The notes under the pieces: model-generated | Seen by the model: the letters and a program-made list of their open reading frames with translations, nothing else | Told to the model about the DNA's origin: nothing | The model's database searches: none | In this document: positions 27,701-42,700 of the stretch, one piece after another | How positions within the stretch are numbered: the stretch's first letter is position 1 | Layout of the letters: each line of letters begins with the position of its first letter | Position numbers and translations under genes: made by a program | Assembly: GCA_037783545.1 (NCBI GenBank) | Contig: JBBELK010000992.1 | Span: 1,054,001-1,118,000, forward strand | Direction: 5' to 3' | Length of the DNA stretch: 64,000 bases | Source: Henricia sp. BOLD:AAB3569 | Lineage: Eukaryota > Echinodermata > Asteroidea > Spinulosida > Echinasteridae

Positions 27701-30700
27701 GAAATCTCTTGGCCTGAATTTTCATGAAAATCCTAAAATAAAATAACAAAATGAGGTCCCTTGGTTAACTGCAAAACCACTTTTGTTTGTATGAATTCAA
27801 TATTTGACAAGGTGCCTAATTACCATGACAATAAAATAACTAAATATAGGATGAGAGAAACAAGATTGGAACCCAAGACGCCTGACACTACGGGCTTATT
27901 ATCGGATATGAGACACAGTGCCAGTATACAACCTCAGGTTTCCCTAAGATTTCTTAGCAAAATAATGAATGAAAAAATATAAATTATAAATGCAATATAT
28001 GCAAAATGCAAAATGCAATATGCAATATATATTACAATTACAAATGCAATATTTGGTAAGGTGGCTATTCTGCAGAAATGAAACAAAAATTAACTGACAG
28101 AAAAATAATGACAGAAAACAAATCTGGATTCAAAGCCGAGGCATCATCAGTTTCCATGACGACTACTATTATGCAAAAGCCACCAAATACTTGAATTTAA
28201 AGTCTTGTTTCAGGTCACACTTCCGGAGACCTGTCAGGAATTGGCAATGGGGTTTTAACGTTGTGGCGATATTCTTTGATTTGTTTTTACCTTATCGTAC
28301 CGCGTTTGTAAGCACTCAAACGCCAATAAATGGGAAAATGAGCTTAAAATCTATCGATTCAATAAATAAAATGAAGAAAATGTTGTTCAAATTTGTCACA
28401 CAAAAAAACGTTGGACCAAAAAATGTTCACGCCAGTTGCAGACTACCACTACGTGGTGTCATGGCAGTGTGGTTTTTCTATTACGTGTAGGGTTACCAGT
28501 TAATGTTTCGCACAAGTGATAAATGAGATTTTAAGGATTTTTAAGGACTGCTAATTTTGACGTGGTGTCAAAATGGTACTTAAAAAACAGTTGTTGCCCA
28601 TGGTTAAGCTGCTATCTGAGGTCCCCGGAAGTCGACGAGTCTCACAGAGTCCCGCTTGTTCTCGAGGTCTACTTACACGATCTATTGTCATCTGTGATAA
28701 TTATAAGAAACCTTTTTCAGACAATTTAGGTTCAATTAACTATTACTACGCACAGCCTCATGCTATAGTTAAACAATTTGAAAGTGCTACATGACACAAA
28801 GGCACGCTCTGTTGTCTGGCTGTGAGAGAAGTAACTTTATGCACAAAACTAGCACAACAGAAATTACATTATATTTAACGTAATATTTGGTATGGTGCCT
28901 AGTCACCATTTAAATGAAACAACTAAACTTGGGATAAGAGAAAAATCCCAAATTTAGTATATTATTAATACAAAAGAATGCATTCAGGTTTTAGTACGGT
29001 ACCTAGCTTCTTGCGGCCGTAGAACAACAGCTTGGCTCTAAAGGCACCATCCCGAGCCACCGGCTCGAACTTGACGTATTTGGCAAAAACTGGACGAGGA
29101 AGGTCATAGGTAACGAAGTCTTCATAGTTTGCATCCTTAGGAGCCTTAAATACCTGAGAAAATTACCAAGCAGACAAGAAATCATGAAGCCAGCAAAAAT
29201 ATTTGAAACCATAATTTTCTAGTGTCATGTGTTTGGCAATACTTGCATAGTTTTGTTGAGTTCGCTTAAAAGCCCAATTTGTTTGTTTGTTTGTTTGTTT
29301 GTTTAAATAACAGATTTATAAGGGTATTAGGCCCGCTTCAAACGTCGCGCTTATACCATGTCAAAATAAATTCAACTTGGCACGACGTTGGTACGACGTT
29401 AGCACAGCAGTGGCTTCAAGCATCGAACTTAATTGCAAACTCCCAGTCGAGCTTAAATACATCCAACATGGCGGATGAGTATTGTGCACGTCATGAACGT
29501 AGTGCAAGTGCGTTTTCCATTCTGTCCATTGTACGTCGGCATTTTATTATTCTGATGCACTTGTTTGTTGGTTATTTATATACTAACATACGCGCTGTGA
29601 GCATGCGCATTACTAGTTGTGAACAAAATTGCGGACTAACTTCGAAGTGGAATTAAATTCGACACAGCAGAAGCACGACGTTTGAAGCCAAGCCGTGCTT
29701 GTGCCGCACTAAATTGAGTTAGCACGGCAGACCCTGTCGAGCTAAAATTTTCTGACGTGTCGAACTCATTTTGCCGAGCCAAATGGCTTCAAACGTCGTG
29801 CTTGTGCCGTGTTGAATTTTTAAAAAAATCAAGTTAAATTTAATTCGGCATGGCATAAGCGCGATGTTTGAAGTGGGCCTAACATATCCAATAACTAGCC
29901 TGCAAAAATATCAGCTACGTATATGTACATAGATGCATCTTTGCTTCAGAAAAACTTCCATGCATAGATTTTGTATTAACGAACCAGGCTCGTCAATGCG
30001 CGACGAGCAAATTCATGCCACGAAGTTCACCACGCTCCATACCTTGCCCAAAAAAGGCCGCCAGCTGTTACAATCCTGGAGGGTGCAGTCTCGACAGCGA
30101 ATAGTAAATTTCCTACACCGTGTGTAAATGTGTTGCTAGGCTAGTTGGATCACGCGCGCGTGCTTAGTTGTGTGTTGTACGTATGTACGTACGTACACCA
30201 ATGAGCTGGCACCCTCCAGGATTGTAACAGTTGGCTGCCCCACTAGGTTGGCAAGGTATGGAGTGACTGCGGTGAACTTCGTCTCGCATTCACAAGCCTG
30301 CGTCTTTGAATGTGAACGGTAAACAAATGAGAGTTCACACACGTTTTTTAAACAGCCTTCATCAGTTGTTAATTTCTGACAGAAAACACTATCTTGGACA
30401 AAAATAAATTGATGCACTTTCATTAAATCTTTTTACCGAGAAGTAAAACTTGGGTCAATGCAAATAAATTCACACTTACGTCTTTTTTGCCTTTGAGCAA
30501 GTACACCTTCCAAGCCTGCTTCTTCTTGTTCTTGTACAAGAGCTTGAATTCCTTAACGTATGCTGTTTGGTCTTCCTGCTTAATGCCTTTGACTTTAAGC
30601 CTCCAGATCTGAACTTTGCGCTTGAATGTCACGATCATAATCTGGTCTTTTGAAACTACGGAGCTGATGAATTTGTCCAAGTTGTAGGATAGACCTGGGG

Positions 30701-33700
30701 GTGTAATCATATAATCCTATATAAAGTTATGTGTTTCACAAGAAAAGGTCTTCATCACCACATTTCCATAAAAAAAACGGGAGACAAAGTCAGGTCAGGT
30801 GTGGGAGCACGTGCTGCGGCTGCACTTCGCCGCATTCACCTTCTTTCCCCACCCCTCTGGTCTCCTTATAGCGATCGATCGGGCCTGCGCCGGGCCCATC
30901 CACCAACCCCTCCAGGTAGTACTCCAGCTGCCCCAACCACGACACACAGGGTCGACCAACAGGTCGCCTCCACCCCGGCCCCTTTGGGTCTTTGGCACTG
31001 AGAATCCGATTCGCCGGATCCAACAGGGAGAACCGAGCCACGTGGCCATAGAGGCGCAGCTGTTGCTCTCGGATCAAGCAGGTGACCATCCCCATCTGCA
31101 CCCTATCGAGCACCTAGCTCACGGATCGACACAGTCTATCCAGCGGTACCCGAAGATGCGACAAAGGGAAGTAGTCAGGAAGCGTCCAGTCGTTGCTTCA
31201 ACCCACTGGTCAAGGTCCACGCTTCACTCGCGTAAAGCAGGACTGGCAGGACCATTGAGCGGAAGACTCAGACTTTTGTCTATCTGCGGAAGACTCAGAC
31301 TTTCGTCTATCTGCTCAGATGCCATAAGCGCCAAAGTCTTATTTAACGAGCTCATCACTCCCTGCGCTAGGCCTAGATGCCGAAGTGTCGTAGTTCAAGG
31401 CATGTGGTATAATTGGCATTTCCAAGTTACAAGTCTTTAGCGAAATTCCAGTAAAAGTTTTTAAAAATTAAAATTAGTGTAGAATATTTAAAATAATTTA
31501 CATAGTTTGAGAGAATTGTTTAATGGTGTCAGGGGGACTCCAAGGTGTTTTTCAAGATTTATGACTGCATTGCTGGTCTTTTTGATTAGTTCCTTTTTGA
31601 AAAGGGTAGCTATAGAAGAACCTCAACTTTATCAACTCAAATCATGAGCGAAATTTGTCACATTATGAGCAGAAATTTCAAATTGCCACACTAGAACACA
31701 TGATTGGTAAACCGTTACAAATGGTTTTATCTCCCTGTGTGATTGAAAATATGAATGATTAAAACCAACCTGAGTAAAAACCAGCTCTGTACTTCGTCCA
31801 ACTTGTGAAAAACAAAACGGTCAAAAAAGGCTTTACGGTGACTTCACCCCAAAACAACTTTGCCCAAAACCACGGCCTGTGGTTCAGGGGTGAAGTGGCA
31901 TTCGGACGAAGTGGTGTAAGGGTGAAGAGGTTTTGGGGCAAGGTGGCTTTTGGGGCGAAGTGGTTCAGGGCTAATGGTGCAGGGCGAAATGGTTTGGGGG
32001 CGAAGTGAATTTTCATCTCACGAGACGAAAATTAATTGCTTTACTCATATCTAAAAAACTATAGCACTTTAGACAAAACCATTTCAGGGAGAGTTTACTA
32101 CCGTCATCATGTTTATATTGTGCAAGTTATGTGTACATCGAGTGATAATCATTTGCAGCTTGGACCGAATATGGACAGATCTATAGCGTACTAAAGTGAA
32201 AACATCACCTTTCGTGCATTGCCAAGGTTTAATACTGGGTCTGCACTGAAACCAGTGAACTGTATCAATGGACATTTCAGATTACCAGCGAGTGATAGAC
32301 CCAGTTACCCTGGAGACCGACGTCACACTTTAGCAGTCTATTCAACTGACTAGAGGCTTCCAACTAAAACCAGATTTGGCGTTTTGGGACTGGACAAAAT
32401 TCTCAACTTCTTTTAAAAATTGACACAAACTCATTTCTGAATTTTTCTTTTGCAGTATTATTTATTCAGTTCACGAAAAAAAAAATGTGCTGAAACAATC
32501 TTAAATACCAATCTACCCAAAATGTCAAACTTTTAAACCAAATTTGAATTAGACTATGAATTTATACACGAAAAGAGGTTTGGTATATTTTTGAGTCATT
32601 TAACGCAAATTTTTGGTTTCAGTTTTTGCCAGTGTCGTTTTTAAAAGAAGTTGAGAATTTTGCTACAAAATGTTTGGGGACACCAGGAACATCTACCCAA
32701 TGCAATAACGTTGGAAACATTGGCATAATGAAGGAAACATTGACATATTAATATGACTAATTAATATATAGTTAATAATTAACTGTATAACAGACCATTA
32801 TCATGACACCACAATCGTTCCATTTTCACGATTGTGCAATAGCGTGTCACAATCTCCCATGCTACTGTTAGTAAAAGAGCAAGCTACGTGTGTGTGACAG
32901 AAAAAAAATAGCTGCAATGTACACCCAAAAATCTCAAGACTACTAAAGTGAAAACGTCACCCTCTGTGTGTTACCAAGGTTACTGGATCTACACTAAAAC
33001 CAGTGAACTGTTTCCCTGCGCTTTACCAATGAACGTTTCAGATTACCAGTGAATGTTTAGACCCAATAGAGCTTCTGCACCGGCGGCCATGACAGGGGAA
33101 GGTTTTCTTATGCATGACACACGGTGACAATGTGACTGCCCCCTGTCATGTCCACCGTGCAAAGGCTATATTACCATGGCAACTGACGTCACACTTTACA
33201 CTATGAGCAACTAACAATGGAAATTGGGCACACACCATTGTCAATAAGAATGGTTTGTGCCCAATTTCCATTGTTAGTTGCTTATAGTGTTTAATAGTAG
33301 TCTAAATTATACATTGATTTTAAAGGGAAAAAAACAAGGTGGCTGCACCATAGGAAATGCTAGATCATGTCATTAGGAGCCTACATGTAAGTACATGACA
33401 GTACTTAGCCTACAGCTAAGTAGCTACTGTTTTGTGTTACTACACAACATGCAAATTTACAATACAAACATTTAAGCCGGCCTCCCTCTGAGATTTTGCA
33501 ATGAATTCCCCACAATTAGGTGAGACTGTCCATAGTCCATAAACAGTCTCAAGTGATCTTAATCGTGGGGAATCCATAGCAAAAATGGAACAGTGGAAGG
33601 CTATCTTTCGGGGTTGTAGTCGAGTCCATCAAAAGTCCTCACAAGCCTTCACAAGCCCTGGGTCTTAATTCAAGTCACAAGCTATTCAAATTAACTCAAA

Positions 33701-36700
33701 CAAAGGCATTCTTTTGTGAGTGTTCATCCTTTACATGTACTTTTTGTTACTGGACTTGTGCGGGACTTGTGATAGACTTATGGTAGATGCAACTACAACC
33801 CTGCTAGCTTTAAAAAGAAACAAAATTTTGCACTATCCTACTTTCACTTATGCCAAACTGACCACATAGAATTCCTAATAATCAAGTTAGATTACCAGCA
33901 CCAATAACATACATCAACATTGATCGTGAAGCAGCACTACCTCCCAGAGTTACAAAATAATTTCAGAAAACAATATTTCTCTTAAGGGGCCATGCAAAGT
34001 TGTGAACATTATCACAGTTCTACAGAGAGTAGTATTTTTCAGGACACCACCCCCCACCCCGCCCCCCCCCGCCCCCCCCACTGATCAAAATTTTTCTGTC
34101 AGTACCATGAACTGTCAACATTTTACAGCGCATGTAAAGTCATACGCGGCCCTTGACCCCCCAACAACGCCCCCTCCCCCCACCCCCCTTCCCCTTCCTA
34201 CTCTTTGAAAATATTGACAACTTTGGAGGGCCCTTAAAAGGGAGAAATGGGTCAAGATAACGGATCCACTGAAAAGTTGAAATGAATGTAAACTAGCAAA
34301 GGTTGCATCATGTTACTGGAAAAATATGTTAATTCCCTGAAGAGTGACTTTTATTATTAATTTCTTTCACAATCGTTGTATGAATTGTTATAGCAAAAAT
34401 TTGAAAGACTAGGCCTCTAAACCGAGTTTGACAGTCAGCTCGTTTTTTTTCTCAAAAAATGTTTCCTCTACAAATGCGGTTATTCTCAAAACAAACTTGT
34501 TCTTATTTGTGGGTTCCATCTTTTGTTTCCTGGGTATTTTTGTCTTTTTAAACCCTTGTATAACTGTGTTATTAAGTAATCGGCTTCCATTGTACAGTAC
34601 AATGACAAATAATGATTATGTCCACATTAATTTTGGAGAAATTAAATAGGCTGTCACTTGCCATGGTGCATATTTAGTCATAGAGACGGGGGTTAAAAGC
34701 CCACTGTATCATTTGCAATGACCCAAAATCTTACTTAACCTTAATCAAAGTGATTAGAACAATGGTTACAAATTTAGTCCACTTAGAGCTTTACCATTTT
34801 GAAGATTTGTAATTCAAGAATTTTTGAAGAAAATTGGCCTACACACTCATTTTTTGGGTAATATATGGTCATGTATTTTGGCAGTACATGGAAATATTAC
34901 AAAGGCAGTTGTTCTGGGAACTGATTACAAACTATACATACAGACCTTTAATATTACGGCTTAAAAATGTAAACTTGGAATGACAAAAGTGCAAAGCATA
35001 TTTTCTACACTAATGTGTTCTGTGACGTGCCATGAAATTCCTGTATTCTAAAGCCCGGCGCAAACGGGAGGCAAAAAACACGAAACGCGAAACAAAAACA
35101 TTTTTCTCGTGACTTTGGCATTCGTCTGCATTACCCAAAAACAGAAAACACCATTTCGCAAAACGTTGTTTCACGAAACAAACATGTTTTTGCGAAACAT
35201 GTTTTCATCAAAACAAACGTTTCCGTCTACCATCTGCGGTACTTGTTTCGAAACCGATGACCAATCATCGATCGTATTCCGGATCACGTGGTATCAAGAT
35301 ATCATGTGACTGTACTGCTTTATTGTCGCCGCTGGCTGCGCTGTATCCGTTTCATTGGCATTTTTGTTTTGTTGTGTGGCATTTTTGTTTTCCATTTGCG
35401 GGGTGGATACACTGAAACGCGAAACGGGGAATAAACAAATTTGTTTTGTGTTTCATGTTTTTTGCCTCCCGTTTGTGCCGGGCCTAATGTTTGCTTATGG
35501 GTTAAATTCATAAATTAGTTAATTGACTGTAACACTTGTAACAAATTACAAGCACGAATAATAATAATAATAAGAAGAAGAAATCGAGAACAAAATAATT
35601 TCAATTATTTACCAGTCTCGGTACCAGGGGTTTTGGGTGGCAGACCTTCATCCGATGCAATAATGGGTTTTCGTGTAGTTAAAACTTGAAACTTCAGACC
35701 TGAAAAATGAACAAAATCATAAGTATGTGATACCCAGGTTTTATACTGTGTCTCATAGCTTACGTGTCTGTTGTGTGTCTGTTGCCAGTCTGTTACAAGT
35801 TTATCACAAGTCGGTCGAGAGTCAGTTACAAGTCGGTCGTGAGTGGGTCGCGAGTCCGTTGCGAGTCCATCATGAGTTTGCCGCGAGCTCCATCGCAAGT
35901 CTGCAGCATCTCTTTTGCAAGTTTGCCACAATTCCATCTCGACTTTGTCGCAAGTCCATTACGACCCTGTCACAAGTCCGTCACAAGTTCGTCCCGAGTC
36001 TGTCACCAGTTGGTCGCAAGTCGGTCACAAGTCCATCGCGAGCCGGTCACAAGTCTGCCACAAATTTGTCACTTGAATTCGTCACTTGAATTAAGACCCA
36101 GCTGCAGCAAGTAAGATTCTGATTCATCCAAGACTTAATAGGGAGGTTTAAATGCTCGTAAAAGAACTCAGGCTCGAATCGTGGTCTCAGCAAAATAATT
36201 CTTTTGTCCAAAAAAGATGTGGGTTTCTGTTTTTATCTGTTCTAAGAAATCATCAAAATAATGACAAAGTGCTCAAAGCATTTCGTGTTCACTCTTGCGT
36301 TTTACACGCATCTAAAACTCCCTAATATAAAGTTTCTCCCAACATAATGGTCCAGAAACCATTTAAATATCTTTAAACCATAAACTACCAACCTTTGTAT
36401 CTGTATCCATAGAAGTTAAATCGTCCAGCAATGACCGAATGCCATTCAATGGGAATAATCTTGACATAGCGAGCCACTATTGGAATGCTTAACTCAATCT
36501 TTGCTGATGTTGACTTGTCAGCATATGGGACTTTAATGACCTGTAAAACATAACAAATCAACAATCAATTACAAGCTTCTTGAAATTTCTCCTATTTAAG
36601 TATTTAAGCAAATATGAAAGCAATCTGTAAAATTTAACTTGTGACTTGGCTTACAGGCAACTGTCTGCAGGTCAAGTCAAATTTACAGAGCCAAGTCAAA

Positions 36701-39700
36701 TTTACAGAGCCAAGTCAAGTCATTTATATTTTGTATTTAATGGGTTAAACGATCTTCGATTCGCAGACCGTAGGATGAATTGCATGAAGGTTACAAGTCC
36801 GTTCCACGGGTTTGATACGCGGCCGTGGTACCTGTGCCCTCGAGCAAGGCACTTCAACACACTTGCTCAATCATTCAAAGGGATGTAAAGCTATTGATCA
36901 CGTTCAAATTACGTCACTTCCTAAAAATCGCCACGTGCATCAGAATTTTGAGCATATTTTGTTGTGACGCGCATCGGCTGCGCCGTATTTCAAACAAATT
37001 TCGAGCAACACGCGTTCGTGTTTGGAACATGTTACAGCGTGTGCATGCGCGTACTTGATTGCGTTTAATACGCAGTAGCATTTCTTCCTACGAAGATGGC
37101 GTCTGTGAACGTGATCAATTGGTCAAGTGTGTTGCGTAACGCACTTAAAAGATACAGAGCACTCTGTCATGAAGAGTAAGGGGGTTCTTCGGTGTCTTTG
37201 GCCTTCAGCTGCCAATGGTATCACCCACCTATGTATCTAGATGTTTAGGAGGAGTATTATCTTCGTAAAGCCCATTATAATGTGCAGCACACGTGAACAT
37301 ATCCATATGGAATGTTCGGTATATAAATGTAATAATAATAATAATAAATTTAAGCTGATCTTTGAGACGTTCACATTGAAAATGCAATTAACGGTCCAAA
37401 AACTTTGGGGCTAAAAGCAAAGCTTCGACCTACATCATTCTTCTCAGCAGGCGCGAGGTCATAAGGCAGCCATGTTTTTCCATCTTTACTGTATTGCAGC
37501 TTCATTGCCTTGATCCATCCGCCGCTTTTTCCGATGATCACCTTCTGGACTTGGATGTTGCGTAGCTCAACCGTCTCTCTGAAATCGACGATCAGGTACT
37601 GCTTCTTGTCGGCCCTACGTGGAATCCATCCATACCGACCGTTGGGCTTGAACTTGCGAAAAACTGGAGATGATTTGTATCTGATCTTATCCTTTAAGTT
37701 CATTGGTGCTGTTGGGATACAATATTACATAGCTTGAATATCTTACAAAAAAGGTGCCACTGGGTTCATTCAAAGTTTATTATTTTTACTTTCAAGCCTC
37801 AATACATAATTTGCACTGACCCAAACGAATTGACAAGAAAAAGCTGACTAAAATTGTTGATGGCCCTAGTTCATTAACCATAACACTCCTCAATCCTCCA
37901 AAATCAATATGATTTTACATACACGCTAGGGAGTTAGTGTTAAAGGGGCTATGTCACGGTTTGCGCATGCGCAGCAAAACTTGAAAAAGAGTGGCTAACT
38001 TTTTCAAGTTTTGTCGTCAGGTTTCGCATATCCTATTTAATCTTTGCCACCGCTTATAATTCTTTAGTAATTTTGACAGTTGTGTACTTGTCGACGTCCA
38101 GGATGTCCTGAAGCATTACTTTTTACGTATTTTTAAGCCGCCAAACATCGACATCACCGTGTGTGCGGCCGTCGTTAAAAAGATAGTTTTTTCATCCCAT
38201 CAAAAAACTCGACAACACATGACAGAAACGGCATCGAATTATATGAATGACATGGTTGGATACAGCAATTTATTTAACCTTATTTTCCATCAAAACTGAC
38301 ATGCTTATTTGGTCCTGACAGCAATTTTAAAGCATACCTTCTGTCCTTGGAAAGACACAGTGGCCGCCACCGCTGTACGATTTCTTTTTCAAAACATTGG
38401 TCGCGCAATCGCGCATGCGCGATGCCAAATTGAACAATAGCGCGCACACGATGCACAATGTAGCTGAATTCTGCGTATTGTAAACACTCATGAACGAACA
38501 CACTGCCCATGCAGCACGTGCTAAGTACACGATGTACACAACTATAGCACACGCACCAATGGCGTTGTGTAATGAAATTGCACTACATTCATCTGAGCCC
38601 GCACGTATGTCAAAATATGAAAGAATTTGGCGCATGCGCAAACCGTGACATAGCCCCTTTAATGAACAAATTACAGCATTCTTCAGAAAGAAGAATGTGT
38701 AGTTCTTATAAACCATCATATTTTGAAACCCAAACGTCTACAATTAGAGCTCTTCTCATTTGTGAACAGGCTTCTACACATCAGTGGATTGTGAAGTTTC
38801 TAAGATATTGATTTCGGTAATACGCCCATGAGAAACAGTCTTTTTACCTGCAGATGTCTGTCCTTGGAAGCTGAAGCGACCCGCAATGGCGTTGTTCCAT
38901 TTCAATGGCATAAATTTGATCTGGGATCCTACGATTGATGGAGCAAGGAGAAAAGCTGCACGCTCGTTGGGGTTTTTTACGACATTGACAAAGTCCTGGT
39001 GTAGCAGAAAAACAGATGAACATTTTATTATCAGGTAATGCTTCAAGAAGCTTCAAGGACATATGTGACCGGCTCCAGCAAAACCCAACACTTGTGATGA
39101 AAATTGAAAATATAAGTTTTGGTATCAGCTTAGTGTGCATACAAAAAGGTATCTTTTAAAACATGTTTGAGGAAATTCTGATAATTTTTGGCGAAGTTAT
39201 GACCAATTAAAGTATGACAGATCAGAAAAAGTGAAATGGAGCTATTGGTCTTTAAAGTTTGACAAACTAGTTGATTATTAAATTTTTTGTCAATAATATG
39301 AGGAATTTTGAGACAGTTCAAACAACAAAACAAAACAAATCTTGAATGTATCCCGATGTTGATTCTGCCAAATTTTCAAGTTGGTCCCAGAGGCCATTTT
39401 TTAAGGTTGTGGGCCCATATCACGTAATGGGAAATGCCGAGAAGCGTCGGGTTTTGCCAGAGTCGGTCACATATTACTAAAACTCTATAAAGGGGGTCCT
39501 AAAAAAATGGTATCCATGGGAAGAAAATAGGAAATTTGCAATCTCCAATTTGTATGTGGAAAGCAAAAAGGTTGGTGTAATCACTGCAGAGCGTGATCCA
39601 AAACTAGTAAACACTGGATGAAGATTTTAACATTTCTTAAATAATCAAAATAATACCTCAATCTGTAAAGAAATATTTTACAATCATATTACAAAAATTA

Positions 39701-42700
39701 ATAGAATAATTTTGACTGGGCACACTGTGCCATCACATTTTCAAGAAATAGTTGAAAATGCATGTAAAAAATTGCCTTTTTTGGTCAATTTTATTGATTA
39801 TCTGTCCCTCACGCATAAAAACAACCTCCGCATAAAACTGTAAAGTCAATTTCAACATGTGATAAACTGGGTGTGTGTATTAACATCAGTAGAAGGTAAA
39901 CAAACAGGTTCACTTTAGTTTTCATTTGTTGTTGACTAAGGAAAGGCATTTGTCTCTTGATTTCTGTCCCTCACACATGAGGGACAGAATTGGATCACGC
40001 TCTGCACTGCTTTATGGAACAGATAAATTAATTCATAAAACATCAGTGGTTTTTTACAATATCCTTGAAAATAAAAAAATTAAGTGAGCTTTCCACATTT
40101 GGACACCAAATAAGAACATGAGATGGACATTTTTGGGGGCGACATGCTGTAGAAAGACTGAAACAGGATTTTAAAAAGTTAAAAAAGAGTCAGGGACAGC
40201 TGTTCATTGGGCTGGACCAGGCTAGGCATTTTACTGGTTAGATCTCGACTAATCCAAATTCCCTAAAGATCTAATACTTACACTTGTTCTATCAAACTTC
40301 ACGTACGGCCGCCACTTATCGTCCGATGTGCGTTTGTAAAACAGCTGGAATTTCTTGATCCAAGCCATAAAACCTGGTTTGCTGACTCCACGCAGGAAAA
40401 ATTTGTCCAGCCGCACAAGTCGTTGGAAATCAAAGATTATGTACTGATTGAGGTTGGCGATCGCTGCGATCCAGCCATTCGTCGGGTTGGGCAGATTGTC
40501 GGGGTCAGAGGACGATGCTTTATACGTCACCAAGGTGTTGATATCTGAAGGAACAAAATGTATGAATGTTTCTTTTTACTGATCGATAGTTTTTAGAAAC
40601 AAAATGCATTAATTAGGGTTTGTTTTGCCCTGCCCTACATAACATAGGGCGTGTTTGTTTCGGACGAATCCGCCGATCCCGATCTGCGCAGATGGTTAAG
40701 CGCTATGCATAGTTGAATCTAGCTGAACCATCTGCGCAGATCTCGGGATCGGCGGATTCGTCCGAAACAAACACGCCCTTAATTAGCACTCGGTGCTTCC
40801 CCCGAGACATGAAGAGAACAACTTCATTGCAAAAGAATATTTATTCTCTCCGACTCGAGCCAAATCACATTCTCTCATCAGTTACAGTACCCGCTGTTGA
40901 ATGATTCGAACCAGCTGCTCAACACCAGCCAACTCGGTGGTCGTATGGTTAAGACGTCTGCCTTGTATGTACATGTAGGAGGTTGTGGGTTCGAGTCCCA
41001 CCCGAGCAAGCTATGAAGTTTTTATCAGTGTATTGGGGAAGCATCGAGTATACAGTACTAAATAAAGTTACGTCGAGCAGGGCAAAACTAACCCTAATTA
41101 ATATTCATTCTCTCCAATGCAAACCAAATCACATTCTCTCGTAAACAAAAAGTACGTATCTATTGTCTCACAATGTAGCTAACAATGGGGACCATGGCAT
41201 TTCAACTGCTATCTTCCATTCCTCATCAGAGAAGATATCAACCAAAATATCATGGCCAACATTGTTGTGAGGGCAGTATATAATAACCATTGAAATGAAA
41301 CAACCAAACATGGGATGGGAGAAAAATAATATTGGCCTCGTCAGGGTTCCAACCCGAAACCTCTGATACACCAGGCAGATGCTCTACCAGCTGAGCTATG
41401 AATCACATAGTAATTGGACACCATACCAGATATTATGTTCATTACTCTGTTCATCTACGAACTCATGCAACACTAATGAGTGCATGTTTGAATTCGGATG
41501 AGGACCTTTCTCTAATCCTATGTTTGGTCAGGATTGTTGTAAGTTTTGTACATTTTGTACCTCGGTTAAACATAATGAACAACGTACGGCAAGTTGTTTT
41601 ATGGGAGTGCAAGTTGTTTTATATGAGGGGTTTTGGGGAGGGGGGTGCGAGTTGGGGAATGGCCAATCAGCGCTAATTATTGTGTTTAGTATCTACTTAT
41701 GGTAAAACCTACTGAAGGGAAATTGCTCCCTTGCACTAAAACATACATTTGTTTAACCAGTTAACACTGGAATTATTTCAAACATTGCTGTACGTAGCCG
41801 CGGGTTTGTTTTTAGTTGAAAAACTCATTAACCATACACGGTAAAGTATTGCTGTTATATCGATGCACTGTCATTATACAGCTTTGTTATTTTGGCTATT
41901 TCCCTAAGAAATTTTAGCCGTGAGGGGGCTTTTGTTCTTGCCGGCCTTGTGCCGTTGTAAACAAATTCCTCAACAGTGCCTCAACAGTGCTACCTACTGC
42001 AAAATTCTGTGCTTGCAGCCAAAATTCTCTGCTCTTCCGACAGCACACAGAGAAACCTCTTTAACATGCTAATTGGTTCTCCGCGTGAAATGTGTTCAGC
42101 CGTTAACCACAGTAACAAACAAATTTTCCGTAAACTTGTTTACTAGTCCTCTGCTACACCGACGAGGAAATCTTGGTGTGATGACACATCCTCCAGCGTT
42201 TTAATAGTGGTTAATTGTTGGCAACCAACTGCCTAGGTGCCAATCTGGCCATTTGATACCATCCAGCACAGTGACTGAATAAGACTTGCTCTAGCATACA
42301 GAAGGTTGTAGGTTCAAGTCCCACCCAAACACATTCAATTTACATCTAACAAAACCTCAAACTAATTTTTAAGAAGTGCAACCCCAAAGTTACGAGGACT
42401 GTCTTTACCTTGTATTGGTGGTCTAGTTGGTTTCACAAGAATCTCTGGTTTGGGTTTATTGATGACAACGCCCGCTGGAATTCGAGGCGCTTTAAGGCCC
42501 ACAGGTTTGGAGGCTGTCAAAACAAAATTGCCATTAATATCATTATTATTCCTTCAGATGCCATAGTGGCATAAAGCGTGATCCAATACCGTCCCTCACG
42601 TGAGGGACGGAAATTAAGAGACAAATGCCTTTCCTTAGTCAATACAACAAATGAAAACTAAAGTGAACCTGTATGTTTACCTTCTACTGATGTTAATACA

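Larger units (their letters stand above)
40608..41102. repeat. Composite element: outer inverted repeats enclosing a palindrome and a SINE piece
   Basis: Outer ends ATTAATTAGGGTTTGTTTTG and CAAAACTAACCCTAATTAAT are inverted. Inside are the palindromic MITE at 40646-40779 and a tRNA-like SINE head at 40940-41010. Confidence 0.75.

Noticed and set aside
30799-31440. Plus-strand open frame of 213 codons
   Set aside because: It is the antisense of a decayed LINE 3' fragment; the minus strand carries the recognisable peptide (LRLYGHVARF and following).
34002-34208. Proline-rich small protein on the plus strand
   Set aside because: Produced by poly-C tracts; no splice sites or conserved features.
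37940-38662. Overlapping minus-strand frames of 90 and 130 residues as a gene
   Set aside because: They lie between perfect 33-bp inverted ends, have no homology-like motifs and share no splice structure.
41330-41405. Functional tRNA gene on the minus strand
   Set aside because: A and B boxes are good, but the acceptor arms do not pair and SINE body sequence follows, so it is a SINE head. The same applies to 40940-41010 and the heads at 18.8, 20.4, 26.55 and 62.2 kb.
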